Source: Swaminathania salitolerans (lineage in GTDB: Bacteria > Pseudomonadota > Alphaproteobacteria > Acetobacterales > Acetobacteraceae). From it: 64,000 nucleotides of DNA. The DNA lies in assembly GCF_007988945.1 (NCBI RefSeq), contig NZ_BJVC01000001.1, forward strand, positions 434,001 through 498,000. The letters run 5' to 3'. Both the position numbers and the translations under genes were made by a program. This document shows, in pieces, positions 36,512-48,624 of this stretch. Under the pieces are notes generated by a model. The model made no database searches. It had not been told where the DNA came from and saw only the letters and a program-made list of their open reading frames with translations. Position 1 is the stretch's first letter. Every line of letters begins with the position of its first letter.

Positions 36512-37372
36512 CTAGTGGCGGTGCGAGGTCCTGTGCTGTGCAACGGAATGCGTGGCTGCACCGGCGCCATGCATCCGCCGGGAGGCTTGTTGGTGCGAGG
36601 CGCCATGAGCGGAGGCAGCATGCCGGGATGCCGCGTGATGCGACGTGGAAGCGCGGGGCGCGACCGTCGGAGAGACCGCATCGATGGCCTGCTCACTCGT
36701 ATCGTCCGCCTCGGCCTCCGCGACCTCGAGAGGCTGGTCTTCGGCGATAGCGGTACCCGTGGGGATAGGGGCAAGCTTCACATGCGCGGTCCCGCTGCCG
36801 AGCATCCCGATTTCCGCAGCGGCGGCGTGCGACAGATCGATGATCCGGCTGTTGAACGGTCCCCGGTCGTTGATCGTCACGATGACGGATTGTCCCGTAT
36901 CCTCGTTCTGCACGAGAACCTTCGAGCCGAGAGGCAGGCTGGGATGCGCGGCAGTCAGTTTCTTTCCGTCGAGACGGGCGCCGCTGCTGGTGCGATGTCC
37001 CTGGAGGCCACGCCCGTACCAGCTTGCAACTCCGTGTTCGGACCAGGCGAGAACATGATGGCTGGCCAGAGCGAGGCGATGGGCACGGCTGCTCAGCGCG
37101 CGCCGGACGGAGGCCGCCCACGGCGTGTGACCTGCAAGGGATGTACGATCCGCCGGGGCGGTGACGATCGTCGTCCCGCCTGCGGCTGCGCCAGCCATCC
37201 GGGCATCGGCTTCGGTCGTCGTCCCGGCTGGAGCGTGGGCAAGCGGCACCGAGGCCGCGTGAGCGCCATGTCGGGGCGTGAATGCCAGGCAGAGCAGCGT
37301 AACGCCGCCGATTCGCGAGCAGATCCGTTTGCGGATACGTCCGGTCTGTTTCAGGGCGTTGATCTTGCTCAT
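36512..37372 (-). CDS. rlpA: RlpA-like septal lytic transglycosylase
   Basis: A 286-residue exported protein. The N-terminus is basic then hydrophobic (GGVTLLCLAFTPRHGAHAA). A double-psi beta-barrel follows at about residues 110-200: HGVASWYGRGLQGHRTSSGARLDG, LTAAHPSLPLGSKV, VTINDRGPFNSRIIDLSHAAA. These are the RlpA hallmarks, including the catalytic acid region in INDRGPF. RlpA cleaves denuded glycan strands at the septum. The C-terminal 80 residues are His/Ala/Ser-rich low complexity and there is no recognisable SPOR domain. No lipobox cysteine is seen. The ATG at 37372 was used; a GTG four codons upstream is possible. Confidence 0.85.
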   Translation of the reverse strand: MSKINALKQTGRIRKRICSRIGGVTLLCLAFTPRHGAHAASVPLAHAPAGTTTEADARMAGAAAGGTTIVTAPADRTSLAGHTPWAASVRRALSSRAHRLALASHHVLAWSEHGVASWYGRGLQGHRTSSGARLDGKKLTAAHPSLPLGSKVLVQNEDTGQSVIVTINDRGPFNSRIIDLSHAAAAEIGMLGSGTAHVKLAPIPTGTAIAEDQPLEVAEAEADDTSEQAIDAVSPTVAPRASTSHHAASRHAASAHGASHQQASRRMHGAGAATHSVAQHRTSHRH

Positions 37373-37682
37373 CGAAAGGGTCACTACCGAATCTTGCCTT
37401 CTGTTTCAGTCACTCCGGACGGTCGAACGTCCCGGTAATGGCCGGGACAAGCGCACAAGCCTAGCACGAAGCGCAGCGGATGCGAAATTCCGGCCTTGCC
37501 TCCTCGGGGAAAAGGCCCGCAGGCAGGCAGAAGCGCGGCGCCCCTACGGGAGGGAAGGAGAGTATTTCCTTGTCTCCCGCTCACCACAGGACAGGGAAAA
37601 GGCGGCGAGAATGAGGCGCAAAACGCGCGCAGCCGCCGCAGAGGCTTTTATGGCTGGAATGAAAGTGCTACGGGCTGCATTC
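37373..37682. other. intergenic region between divergent rlpA and aroQ
   Basis: About 310 bases. No gene is supported. It must hold promoters for both rlpA (minus strand) and the aroQ-accB-accC operon; I see no palindrome or terminator strong enough to report. An in-frame ATG at 37650 with GAGG five bases upstream is an alternative start for aroQ. Confidence 0.5.
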
Positions 37683-38138
37683 ATGATTCGCCCGATGATT
37701 GCCGTGCTCAACGGTCCCAACCTCAATATGCTCGGTATGCGCCAGCCGGAGATCTACGGCCATGCGACGCTGGACGATCTGGAGCAGGTATGCATCCAGG
37801 CGGCCGAGCAACTCGACGTCGCCATCGATTTTCGCCAGACGAATGTCGAGGGCGAGCTGGTATCCTGGATCCAGGAATGCCGGGGTCGGGCACGCGGGAT
37901 CGTGATCAATCCGGCGGCTTATGGCCATACCTCGATTGCCCTTCTCGATGCGCTTCTTGCGACGGGGCTCCCGACGGTCGAGGTACATATCTCCAATATC
38001 CATCGCCGCGATGCCTTTCGCCACCATACCTACACGTCGCAGGCCGCCATTGGCGTGATCTGCGGATTTGGCGTGCGGGGCTATGCCATGGCATTGCGTG
38101 CACTTTATGACATGATCGAAGACGAGGACGAACGATGA
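37683..38138 (+). CDS. aroQ: type II 3-dehydroquinate dehydratase
   Basis: A 151-residue shikimate-pathway enzyme converting 3-dehydroquinate to 3-dehydroshikimate. Signature VLNGPNLNMLGMRQPEIYG is near the N-terminus, with the catalytic tyrosine of the flexible loop; NVEGELVSWIQ, NPAAYGHTSIAL, VEVHISNIHRRDAFRHH and GVICGFGVRGY follow. The ATG at 37683 gives typical family length; ATGs at 37650 and 37695 are alternatives. The stop overlaps accB (ATGA). The aroQ-accB-accC order is common in proteobacteria. Confidence 0.95.
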   Translation: MIRPMIAVLNGPNLNMLGMRQPEIYGHATLDDLEQVCIQAAEQLDVAIDFRQTNVEGELVSWIQECRGRARGIVINPAAYGHTSIALLDALLATGLPTVEVHISNIHRRDAFRHHTYTSQAAIGVICGFGVRGYAMALRALYDMIEDEDER

Positions 38139-38587
38139 GCCGTATGCTCGTGGACGCGGATGCCATCCGGGCATTGGCCGATATTCTGACCGAAACCGGT
38201 CTGACCGAGATCGAGGTCGCGGAGAAGGACAACCGTATCCGCGTGGCGCGCAATGCCGGCGGTCAGGTGGTCCATGCCGCTGCTCCCGTTCCTGCCGCTG
38301 CGGCTCCGGTTGCGGCTCCGGCCGCTGCGGCCCCGGTGGATGCCGCGAGCCATCCCGGCGCGGTCAACAGTCCGATGGTCGGGATTGCCTATCTTGCGCC
38401 CGATCCGTCCGCACCGCCTTTCGTGCAGGAAGGACAGGCCGTCACGGCAGGGCAGACGCTCATGCTGATCGAGGCCATGAAGACCTTCAACCAGATCAAG
38501 GCGCCCCGCGGCGGCACGCTGAAGCGCGTCCTCGTCTCGAGTGGCGATCCGGTCGAGTTCGGCGAGCCTCTCGCCATCATCGAATAA
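38135..38587 (+). CDS. accB: biotin carboxyl carrier protein of acetyl-CoA carboxylase
   Basis: A 150-residue protein carrying the biotin moved between AccC and the carboxyltransferase in the first step of fatty acid synthesis. An N-terminal helical part (residues 1-45), an Ala/Pro-rich linker (AAAPVPAAAAPVAAPAAAAP) and a C-terminal biotinyl domain with the modified lysine in LIEAMKTFNQI are seen. NSPMVGIAYLAPDPSAPPFV contains the thumb typical of AccB. Translation is coupled to aroQ. Confidence 0.96.
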   Translation: MSRMLVDADAIRALADILTETGLTEIEVAEKDNRIRVARNAGGQVVHAAAPVPAAAAPVAAPAAAAPVDAASHPGAVNSPMVGIAYLAPDPSAPPFVQEGQAVTAGQTLMLIEAMKTFNQIKAPRGGTLKRVLVSSGDPVEFGEPLAIIE

Positions 38588-38612
38588 GTATTCTGACTGA
38601 GCCTGGAGCCCG

Positions 38613-39959
38613 ATGTTTTCCAAGATCCTGATCGCCAATCGCGGCGAAATCGCGCTTCGCATCCTGCGCGCCTGCCGCGAGCTCGGCATTGCCACGGTGG
38701 CAGTACATTCGACGGCCGATGCCGACGCGATGCATGTCCGCCTCGCCGATGAAGCGGTCTGCATCGGGCCGCCCTCCTCTCGCGACTCCTATCTGAATGT
38801 GGCCGCCATCCTTTCGGCGGCCACCATCACCGGAGCCGAGGCGATTCATCCCGGTTACGGCTTTCTCTCCGAGAATGCCGATTTTGCCGAGACGGTCGAG
38901 GAGCATGGTTTCGTCTTCATCGGTCCGACCGCCCATCACATCCGTACGATGGGCGACAAGATCATGGCGAAGACGACGATGCGCGAACTCGGCGTTCCGC
39001 TCGTCCCCGGATCCGACGGTGCCTTGCGCGATCTGGATGCGGCGCGCGAGGTCGCGGCGAAGGTCGGTTATCCGGTCCTGATCAAGGCTGCGGCCGGCGG
39101 CGGCGGACGTGGCATGAAGGTCGCGCAGAACGAAGGCGAGATCGAGGAAGCCTGGTCGGTCGCCAGAACGGAGGCGCGCGCCGCCTTCGGCAATGACGAG
39201 GTCTATCTCGAGAAATATCTCGATAAGCCGCGTCATATCGAATTGCAGATCATGGCCGACACCCACGGCAATGTCGTGCATTTCGGCGAGCGCGACTGTT
39301 CGCTCCAGAGGCGTCACCAGAAGCTTCTCGAGGAGGCGGGTTCACCCGTGCTCTCCGCCGAGGCACGCGACGCCATCGGTGCCACCGCCACGGCCGCGTT
39401 GAAGAAGATGGGTTACCGCAATGCCGGAACCCTCGAATTCCTGTATCAGGATGGCCAGTTCTGCTTCATCGAGATGAACACGCGTCTCCAGGTCGAGCAT
39501 CCCGTGACTGAGATGGTCTGCGATGTCGATCTGGTGCGCGAGCAGATCCGCGTCGCGGCAGGTGAGGCGCTCGGCTACGAGCAGTCCGACATCACCTTCA
39601 GCGGACATGCCATAGAGTGCCGCATCAACGCCGAGGATCCCGAGACCTTCATGCCCAATCCGGGCACGATCAAGGTCTTCCATGCCCCGGGTGGGCTCGG
39701 CGTGCGGATCGACAGCGCGATCTATGCCGGATATCGCGTGCCGCCTTATTATGACAGCATGATCGCCAAGCTGATCGTTCATGCCCCGACCCGTGCGGAG
39801 GCTATCGCGCGGATGCTCCGGGCGCTCGACGAATGTGTGGTGGATGGGGTCAAGACCGTCATTCCTCTTCACCGCAAGATCCTGTCCGATCCCCAGTTCC
39901 AGAAGGGTGACTATACCATTCACTGGCTGGAGAAATTCGTGGAATCCCTGCGTCGATAG
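38613..39959 (+). CDS. accC: biotin carboxylase subunit of acetyl-CoA carboxylase
   Basis: A 448-residue ATP-grasp enzyme that carboxylates biotin on AccB. Length matches E. coli AccC (449). Seen are [27 protein letters not shown], the glycine-rich ATP loop [33 protein letters not shown], the metal-binding [16 protein letters not shown], and the [12 protein letters not shown] motif. It starts 26 bases after accB and shares its transcript. Confidence 0.97.
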   Translation: MFSKILIANRGEIALRILRACRELGIATVAVHSTADADAMHVRLADEAVCIGPPSSRDSYLNVAAILSAATITGAEAIHPGYGFLSENADFAETVEEHGFVFIGPTAHHIRTMGDKIMAKTTMRELGVPLVPGSDGALRDLDAAREVAAKVGYPVLIKAAAGGGGRGMKVAQNEGEIEEAWSVARTEARAAFGNDEVYLEKYLDKPRHIELQIMADTHGNVVHFGERDCSLQRRHQKLLEEAGSPVLSAEARDAIGATATAALKKMGYRNAGTLEFLYQDGQFCFIEMNTRLQVEHPVTEMVCDVDLVREQIRVAAGEALGYEQSDITFSGHAIECRINAEDPETFMPNPGTIKVFHAPGGLGVRIDSAIYAGYRVPPYYDSMIAKLIVHAPTRAEAIARMLRALDECVVDGVKTVIPLHRKILSDPQFQKGDYTIHWLEKFVESLRR

Positions 39960-40020
39960 GACGCAGGATGCGGGATGACCGGGACGACCGGGGCGACAGG
40001 ATGAACGGGCGGGCTCAGCG

Positions 40021-40602
40021 ATGACGGATTTTGTCGAAACGACCATCCTCACATGCCGGCCGGGAAGCGTGCCTGGGGTCGTGGCGCATCTCGACGGCCT
40101 TCTCGCGGGGCAGCCGGGATTCATCGGGTGCTGGACGACGGAAATCGGCGCGCTCGATCGCGTCGTCGTCTGTTTCGTCTACCCCGCGGAAACGGCGCCG
40201 GTGCGCGTGGATTGGCCGGATCACAGGCAGGGCGTAGCGAAAATCGAACGCTCGCTCTGGCAGGTGCATGGAGGCACCGTGCCGCAGCCCGGTGCGCATG
40301 GCACGATCTATGAGTGGCGCGTGTACGACATTCTTCCCGGTTGCGAGGCGCGTGTCGTCGGTCTCATGGAAGAGGCGCTTCCGGCCCGTTCGGTCGTCTC
40401 GCCCGCCTATGTCGTCATGACCTCCTGCGATGGCGCGTCGCGTCTGTGCCATGTCTGGCCTTATGAAACCCTGGCCGCGCGCGCCGGGAAGCGGCGTGAG
40501 GCGCTCGAAAGCGGCGTCTGGCCGCCGCCGGGCATCCTCAACTATATCGGAGCGATGCACAGCACGCTGCTTGTGCCCACGGCCTTTTCTCCAAGTCGCT
40601 GA
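40021..40602 (+). CDS. NIPSNAP-family protein
   Basis: A 193-residue cytoplasmic-looking protein with no signal peptide or membrane segment. The second half matches the NIPSNAP pattern: TIYEWRVYDILPGCEARVV, MEEALP, then SRLCHVWPYETLAARAGKRREALES. The first half (VETTILTCRPGSVPGVVAHLDGLL onward, in part) looks like a second, weaker copy of the same ferredoxin-like fold. NIPSNAP proteins bind small molecules or act with metabolic enzymes; no defined activity can be assigned. It lies 61 bases downstream of accC on the same strand, so it may be on that transcript. Confidence 0.7.
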   Translation: MTDFVETTILTCRPGSVPGVVAHLDGLLAGQPGFIGCWTTEIGALDRVVVCFVYPAETAPVRVDWPDHRQGVAKIERSLWQVHGGTVPQPGAHGTIYEWRVYDILPGCEARVVGLMEEALPARSVVSPAYVVMTSCDGASRLCHVWPYETLAARAGKRREALESGVWPPPGILNYIGAMHSTLLVPTAFSPSR

Positions 40603-40808
40603 ACCGGGTATCCGATACGGCGAAACCCGGAGCGGCCCAAACCCTCACATCAAAGCCTCACACCAAACTCTCATGTGGGTGCAGGGAGCTGGCAACCCAT
40701 CCGGTTTTTCCGGACTCGTGCGGGCTTTCTCCGTTTTCTCCCCGACAGCCTGCCTGACCGCCGGGCGGGGGCATGGCGAGCCCGCCCCGAACCCGATCCG
40801 TTGCGGCC

Positions 40809-43800
40809 TCAATGGGGGATCGCTTCCGGAGAATCGGTGAACGCCTCGGGCGCCAGCGGCGGGACGGGATGGGCGGCGAGTTCCTGCTGAAGCACCTCGA
40901 TTGCCGTATCGAGCTGGGCATCCTTGCCGGTAAACGTTGCATTCGGCAGGTTCTCGACTTCGATATCCGGCTCGACCCCGTGATTTTCGACGAGCCAGTG
41001 GCCGTTGAGGTCGAAATAGGGGCGCTCGGCCGTGCGGGGGAGTCCGTTATCCGCGAGACGGTCGCTGTCCGAAAGCCAGACGCCGGCCCCTGCCGTGCGC
41101 ATGCCGATCAGCTTGCCGATCCGGAGCGTTTTCACCCCTTGGGCAAAGGTCTCCCCGTCGGAATAGGTGAAGGCGTCGCAGAGCACGACGATATGGCCGC
41201 GGAAGCTCTGCTGCATGTTGCCCTGGGGCGCCTGACCGTGATCCGACCAGAACATCCAGACCTTGCGCAGCAATTCGGACAGGATCCATGAATCGATATT
41301 GCCTCCCTTGTTGCGCCGGACATCGATGACCAGTCCGTCCTTGTCGATCTGGGCGAAGAACTGACGGGTAAAGCGTGCCATGTCGTCCGGCCCCATCGCG
41401 CGGAGATGCAGATATCCCAGACGTCCTTTCCCGAGGCGCGCGACACGGTCTGCCCGGTCGTTTTCCCAGGCCCGCTGACGGAGGGAGGCCTCCTTCTTCC
41501 CGTCGATCGCGATGACCACCGTCTCGATCTTCCGGTTCTGCCTCTTGAGCGTCAGCAGAACCTGCCGCCCGGCCTGATCGGCCAGCAAGGTGGACAGATC
41601 GGGCTGCTCCGCCAGCGGGCGTCCGTTGATCGACACGATGAGATCGCCCGGAGCCGCATCCACTTCCGGCGCCGCGAGAGGAGAGCGGTCCTCCGGGAGG
41701 TCGGGGTCTCCTTCGAGAATACGATCGATCAGATAGCCTCCCGGCTGTCTGACCAGAATGGCGCCGAGGCTGGCGATCAGGCTGCCTGCCGGGCGGCCGG
41801 GCGTTTCGGCGGGGCGGATCTGCGAATGCAGGGCGTTGAGTTCGCCCATCATCTGCCCCATCAGATCGTCCAGATCGGACCGGTCCTGCACGCGGGCCAG
41901 AAGCGGTCTGTAGCGGTCCCGTATGGCGGTCCACTCCACCGAATGCAGGGCGGGATCGTAGAAGTGATCGCGGTGGAGACGCCAGGCATCCATGAACAGA
42001 TCCTGCCACTCCGCGCCCGGATCGATCCTGAGCCGGAAGTCCTTCAGTCCGATTTCGTTCTGCGTCTTCCTGTGTCCGTCTCCCTTGGGCGTTTCGTCCC
42101 CGAGGTCGTCTCCATCCGCGATCAGGCGGATCCGGGGGCGTTGCTTCTTCGCACCGGAGACGAGCATGAGGGTCGCGCCATCCGGCGTCATGGCGATATC
42201 GCGCAGATGATCGGCCAGATGGCCCTCCAGAAGCTCCGCTGCGGCGCGCTCGTTGCCGATCGCGATCCGTGAGAGCACCATATTTTCCGTATCGTCGGAG
42301 GGATGCGCGTCGCTGGAGGCCAGAAGATAGAGCCGCTTGGCCGAGGCGGCGATCTTCCTGTATCTGCCCGCAGGAACCGGAACCTGATAGAGGCGTCTTG
42401 CGAGGCCCTCTGCCTCGATGGGCGGCAGGGGGGATGCGGTGCCGGTCGCATCGGGCGCCGTCTTGCCCGGCGTGGGCATCGCCGGAGGCCTTGCCGCATG
42501 GGGTGCCGGATCGAGCTCGGTCGGGGACAGGAACGGAAACCGCGTTCCCTTCTGCAGGGTCAGCGCGAAAACGCCCGTTCTCCTGTCATAGACGGGTGCC
42601 GGATTGCGATCCCCCCAGGGGCTGCCATTGGCCAGGGTGAACGCCCTGTCGGACAGGAACCAGAGCATATGCCCGTCCGGGCTGAAGGCGGGGCCGAAGG
42701 AATCGTAGTTGCTGCTGGTGATCCAGCGCGTGCTGTGATCGGTCAGATCGTACAGAGCGAGCTGGCGGCGGACAGACTCGCCCCGGGCGCGGACGAAAAC
42801 CAGCGCCCGACCGTCCCGGGACCAGACGAGGGAGTCGTACTCGGCCTGACCGTCGAGGCGGGCATCGTCGATCGTCCTGTCCTTGCCGCTAGCCAGATCG
42901 AGCAGCCGCAGGCGTCCGAGACGGTCGGTGTGAGCGAGCGTCTTTCCGTCGGGCGCCACCCACAGGCCGGTCGGCTGACCGCCAAGCCCGTGCGTGATCT
43001 GACGCGATTCTCCCCCGCCGATAGCAGGAAAGGCCCAGAGTTCGGATTCGCCCCCCTTGTCGCTGAACGCATAGACGGTCCGGCCGTCGGGGGAGAGGCG
43101 TGCGTGGCGCAGTCTCGCATTCCCCGCCTGGGCGAGCTGGACGAGCCTGCGCCCGTTGGGCGCGCCGAGTATGACATGCCCCCTCAGGGTCATCGCGACC
43201 TGCCGCCCGTCGGGAGAGAGGGCGGTATCCGTCAGGAAGCGGAACGGGTCGTCGAGCCATTGCGGGCGGCGGGCCGGGTGGTCGCTCGCGATGTCGAGAG
43301 CGATGCGCGATCCTGCGTCATGGGCGAGGTCGTACCGGTAGAGGTCGGCGCCGCACTGATAGACCACGGTGTCACCGCTCAGCGCCGCATGGCCCACACC
43401 GAAATCCTCATGATCCGTCAGGGCATGCCCGTCGGTTCCGTCGAGGGCGAAGCTCCAGAGATTGTCGCGTCCTCCCTTGTCGCTGACGACGATGATCCGG
43501 TCGCGCCACAGCATCGGCCGCCTCAGATTCGCGTCTTGCGGGCCGATCCGTTCGGCCTCTTCGCCGCCCCTGATGCGGTAGCGCCAGAGCTGCGCCATGG
43601 CCCCGCCGCGATAACGGCGAAGATGGTCGTGGCTTATCGAGAGACCGAAGCGAACGAAATACAGCCACTCGCCGTTCTGTCCGAGCGCCACGTCATTTGC
43701 CTCGGCAAGCGGATAGATCCGTTTCGTCCCGTTGGCGGGCTGGATGGAGGCGACGATCCTGCCGAAGCCGGGATCGGTCTCCGGTGTCGTGCTGTACAGT

Positions 43801-44174
43801 ATGCCTGCTTTCCTGTCCCAGCCGATGGGCATGACGTTCCGGTTCTCGAACGTGATCCGTCGGGGCGAGCCGCCGCCGACCGGCATGGTATAGATTTCCT
43901 CCGGCCCGTCGAAATTCGCCAGAAAGGCGACCTGCCTGCCATCGGGAGAGATGATCGGGTGAGGATCGACGCCGAGCGGCGCCGTCAGGCGGTTCGCCCT
44001 GCCTCCGGCCAGGGGGGCGCTCCAGACCGATTGTTCGTCATCGAAGACGAGGGAGGTTCCTGCGATGTCGGGATCGCGAAGATAGCCCGGCTCGGCCATG
44101 GCGGGATGAGCCGCCAGACCGAGAAAGGCGACGCCGGCGAGAAGTCTGGAGAGTGTCATGATCGGATTCCGCAA
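40809..44174 (-). CDS. tricorn-like S41 protease, periplasmic
   Basis: A 1121-residue protein with a signal peptide (MRNPIMTLSRLLAGVAFLGLAAHPAMA). Residues 30-600 form repeated beta-propeller blades (many SPDGRQVAF-type motifs), two propellers as in tricorn. The C1 part has the conserved His in ELNALHSQI, then a PDZ-like domain (GDLIVSINGRPLAEQPDLS), then the catalytic core with GRLGYLHLRAM, LVIDVRRNKGGNIDSW and the nucleophile serine in AFTYSDGETFAQG. Tricorn degrades peptides released by larger proteases. A Pro/Ala-rich insert near residues 555-590 separates propeller 2 from the core. It appears to be a single-gene unit. No partner aminopeptidase is adjacent. Confidence 0.88.
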   Translation of the reverse strand: MRNPIMTLSRLLAGVAFLGLAAHPAMAEPGYLRDPDIAGTSLVFDDEQSVWSAPLAGGRANRLTAPLGVDPHPIISPDGRQVAFLANFDGPEEIYTMPVGGGSPRRITFENRNVMPIGWDRKAGILYSTTPETDPGFGRIVASIQPANGTKRIYPLAEANDVALGQNGEWLYFVRFGLSISHDHLRRYRGGAMAQLWRYRIRGGEEAERIGPQDANLRRPMLWRDRIIVVSDKGGRDNLWSFALDGTDGHALTDHEDFGVGHAALSGDTVVYQCGADLYRYDLAHDAGSRIALDIASDHPARRPQWLDDPFRFLTDTALSPDGRQVAMTLRGHVILGAPNGRRLVQLAQAGNARLRHARLSPDGRTVYAFSDKGGESELWAFPAIGGGESRQITHGLGGQPTGLWVAPDGKTLAHTDRLGRLRLLDLASGKDRTIDDARLDGQAEYDSLVWSRDGRALVFVRARGESVRRQLALYDLTDHSTRWITSSNYDSFGPAFSPDGHMLWFLSDRAFTLANGSPWGDRNPAPVYDRRTGVFALTLQKGTRFPFLSPTELDPAPHAARPPAMPTPGKTAPDATGTASPLPPIEAEGLARRLYQVPVPAGRYRKIAASAKRLYLLASSDAHPSDDTENMVLSRIAIGNERAAAELLEGHLADHLRDIAMTPDGATLMLVSGAKKQRPRIRLIADGDDLGDETPKGDGHRKTQNEIGLKDFRLRIDPGAEWQDLFMDAWRLHRDHFYDPALHSVEWTAIRDRYRPLLARVQDRSDLDDLMGQMMGELNALHSQIRPAETPGRPAGSLIASLGAILVRQPGGYLIDRILEGDPDLPEDRSPLAAPEVDAAPGDLIVSINGRPLAEQPDLSTLLADQAGRQVLLTLKRQNRKIETVVIAIDGKKEASLRQRAWENDRADRVARLGKGRLGYLHLRAMGPDDMARFTRQFFAQIDKDGLVIDVRRNKGGNIDSWILSELLRKVWMFWSDHGQAPQGNMQQSFRGHIVVLCDAFTYSDGETFAQGVKTLRIGKLIGMRTAGAGVWLSDSDRLADNGLPRTAERPYFDLNGHWLVENHGVEPDIEVENLPNATFTGKDAQLDTAIEVLQQELAAHPVPPLAPEAFTDSPEAIPH

Positions 44175-44220
44175 CGACAGGAAACAGCAAAAACTGGGAA
44201 CAGGAGCGACAGAATAGAGA

Positions 44221-44284
44221 AATGACAGGGAAGGGGAATGCCAGGGAAGGGAAATGCCAGGGAAGGGAAATGACAGGATAGGGG
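44221..44284. repeat. four 16-bp tandem repeats upstream of the tricorn gene
   Basis: Units of the type AATGCCAGGGAAGGGA start at 44221, 44237, 44253 and 44269, with degenerate copies on both sides. They lie within the 327-base gap between ccmB (stop at 44502) and the tricorn-like gene (start at 44174), 47 bases from the latter, so copy number could alter its promoter or leader. Nothing else recognisable was found in this gap. Confidence 0.8.
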
Positions 44285-44501
44285 AGCGATAGACAGAGGA
44301 ACGACAGGGAGGCGCGGGGCGGAGAAAGGAAATCCGGGCGTCAGAGCCGGACGGGTCTTCCGACGGGACCCATCACCCGGAAACATTATCCGGATCGCGC
44401 CGGAGGCGGCGCATGCGCGAACAAGGCCCGGCGAGGAGCGTGCCAGCGAGGGAGATGTCGACGGAGAAGATGCCGAGGGAGGAGATGACGGAAAAACCGC
44501 A

Positions 44502-45173
44502 TCAGGCAGTCGCGGCTCTCAGGCCGCTCCCCGCGGCAAGCGGACATGAAGGCAGGGCAAGGGCGAGAAAGGCACCGAGCCAGTCGAGCTCGATCCCGTG
44601 ACCCGTCCCGGGCACGGTCGCGTCGGATGCCGCGGCGCCGAAAATCAGCACCGGCGTTGCAAGCGGCAGGACGAGCAGAGGCAGCAGAACCCCGCCGCGC
44701 CGCGCACCGAGCACCAGCCCCGCCGCCATGCCGCCGATCAGGGAAAGAAGCGGCGTACCCAGAGCCAGCCCGGCGAGAAGGGGAGCGATATCGCTTCCTT
44801 TGCCGCCCAGCATGAGAGAGAGCGGCGCGGCCATGATCAGGAGCGGCAGACCGGTGGTCAGCCAGTGCGCGAGGATTTTCGCAAGGGCGACGAGTGCGGG
44901 GGGCAGGCCGACGAGAAGCAGGTGATCGAGCGAGCCGTCCTCGAGTTCGGCGCCGAACATCCGGTCCAGCGGCAACAGCGTTGCAAGGAGTGCGCAGACC
45001 CAGATGATACCCGGTGCCATGCGATGAAGAAGATCCGGGGAGGGGCCAAGCGCGAGCGGAAAGAGGCTGCCGCACAGAAGGAAGAACAGCAATGCGGCGA
45101 GCGTGTCGGTGCCATGGCGAAGAGCCAGCCGGAGATCGCGCGCGAGCACGCAGAGAAAGAGGCTCAGAACCAT
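44502..45173 (-). CDS. ccmB: haem exporter membrane subunit CcmB
   Basis: A 223-residue inner-membrane protein with six hydrophobic segments. Typical CcmB sequence is seen: LARDLRLALRHGTDTLAALLFFLL (in part), GIIWVCALLATLLPLDRMFGAELEDGSLDHLLL and LLIMAAPLSLMLG. With CcmA it forms the ABC complex that energises haem delivery to CcmE for cytochrome c maturation (system I). It overlaps ccmA by 10 bases. The other ccm genes are not in the window. Confidence 0.92.
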   Translation of the reverse strand: MVLSLFLCVLARDLRLALRHGTDTLAALLFFLLCGSLFPLALGPSPDLLHRMAPGIIWVCALLATLLPLDRMFGAELEDGSLDHLLLVGLPPALVALAKILAHWLTTGLPLLIMAAPLSLMLGGKGSDIAPLLAGLALGTPLLSLIGGMAAGLVLGARRGGVLLPLLVLPLATPVLIFGAAASDATVPGTGHGIELDWLGAFLALALPSCPLAAGSGLRAATA

Positions 45174-45814
45174 GGCGTCGAGGCCTCGATGGCGACAGGA
45201 GTAAGGGCGTGGCGACGCGGTGACACCAGAGGCAGGTCGATATGCGTCGTCGCGACGATGAGCCCGCCCTTCCGGAGATGATCGGTCATGACCGCGCCGA
45301 GCCGCTCTGTCGCGGCGGTGTCGAGACCGAGGCTCGGCTCGTCGAGCAGCCAGAGCGGTGCGCCGCGCAGCAGGACCCGCGCCAGGGCGACACGGCGTTT
45401 TTGCCCTGCGGAAAGAAGGCGTGCGGGCAGGGTGATCGAATCCGCCATATCGAATGCGTCGAGCGCGGAGACGATCGAGCCGCCGCCAAGCCGCGCCGTC
45501 AGGGCGAGATTCTCCTCCACGGTCAGGCCGGGCTTGAGGGCGTCCTGATGGCCGAGATAGGCGAGGAGGGGCGCCGTGTCGGGATCGTCTGCCGGTTGAC
45601 CATCACAGGTGATCTGCCCCGAAAACGGCCGGATGAGGCCTGCGAGGCAACGCAGGAGAGTCGATTTCCCGACACCGTTGGGGCCGGTCAGGATGAGCGC
45701 CTCCCCGCGATCCAGATCGAACCCGGTCCTGTCGAGCACGAGGCGACCGCCGCGGATCACGGTTACGTCATGGGCCTGAAGCCAGGCATCGTTAGGCGGG
45801 GGGAAACCTGACAT
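45164..45814 (-). CDS. ccmA: haem exporter ATP-binding subunit CcmA
   Basis: A 216-residue ABC ATPase. Walker A is TGPNGVGKST, the Q-loop region YLGHQDALKPGLTVEENL, the ABC signature LSAGQKRR, Walker B LWLLDEPSLGLD, and the switch histidine in VATTHIDL. The GHQDALK sequence and short length are typical of CcmA. It works with CcmB in cytochrome c biogenesis. The start lies 116 bases from the divergent acnA gene. Confidence 0.93.
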   Translation of the reverse strand: MSGFPPPNDAWLQAHDVTVIRGGRLVLDRTGFDLDRGEALILTGPNGVGKSTLLRCLAGLIRPFSGQITCDGQPADDPDTAPLLAYLGHQDALKPGLTVEENLALTARLGGGSIVSALDAFDMADSITLPARLLSAGQKRRVALARVLLRGAPLWLLDEPSLGLDTAATERLGAVMTDHLRKGGLIVATTHIDLPLVSPRRHALTPVAIEASTPWF

Positions 45815-45930
45815 GATCGAAGGGTAACATCTTCCTGAGAGGGTTTCATTCGACTCTGTGCGAATTAGGCCCGAGACTGTATAGAGAGCCCAGCCCCTGA
45901 GGGCCAGATGAAGAGGCAGGAGGACAAGCC

Positions 45931-48616
<2,686 letters not shown>

Positions 48617-48624
<8 letters not shown>

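Noticed and set aside
42303-44225. 640-codon open frame antisense to the tricorn-like gene
   Set aside because: The minus-strand frame has propeller, PDZ and S41 motifs and a signal peptide; the plus-strand frame has none.
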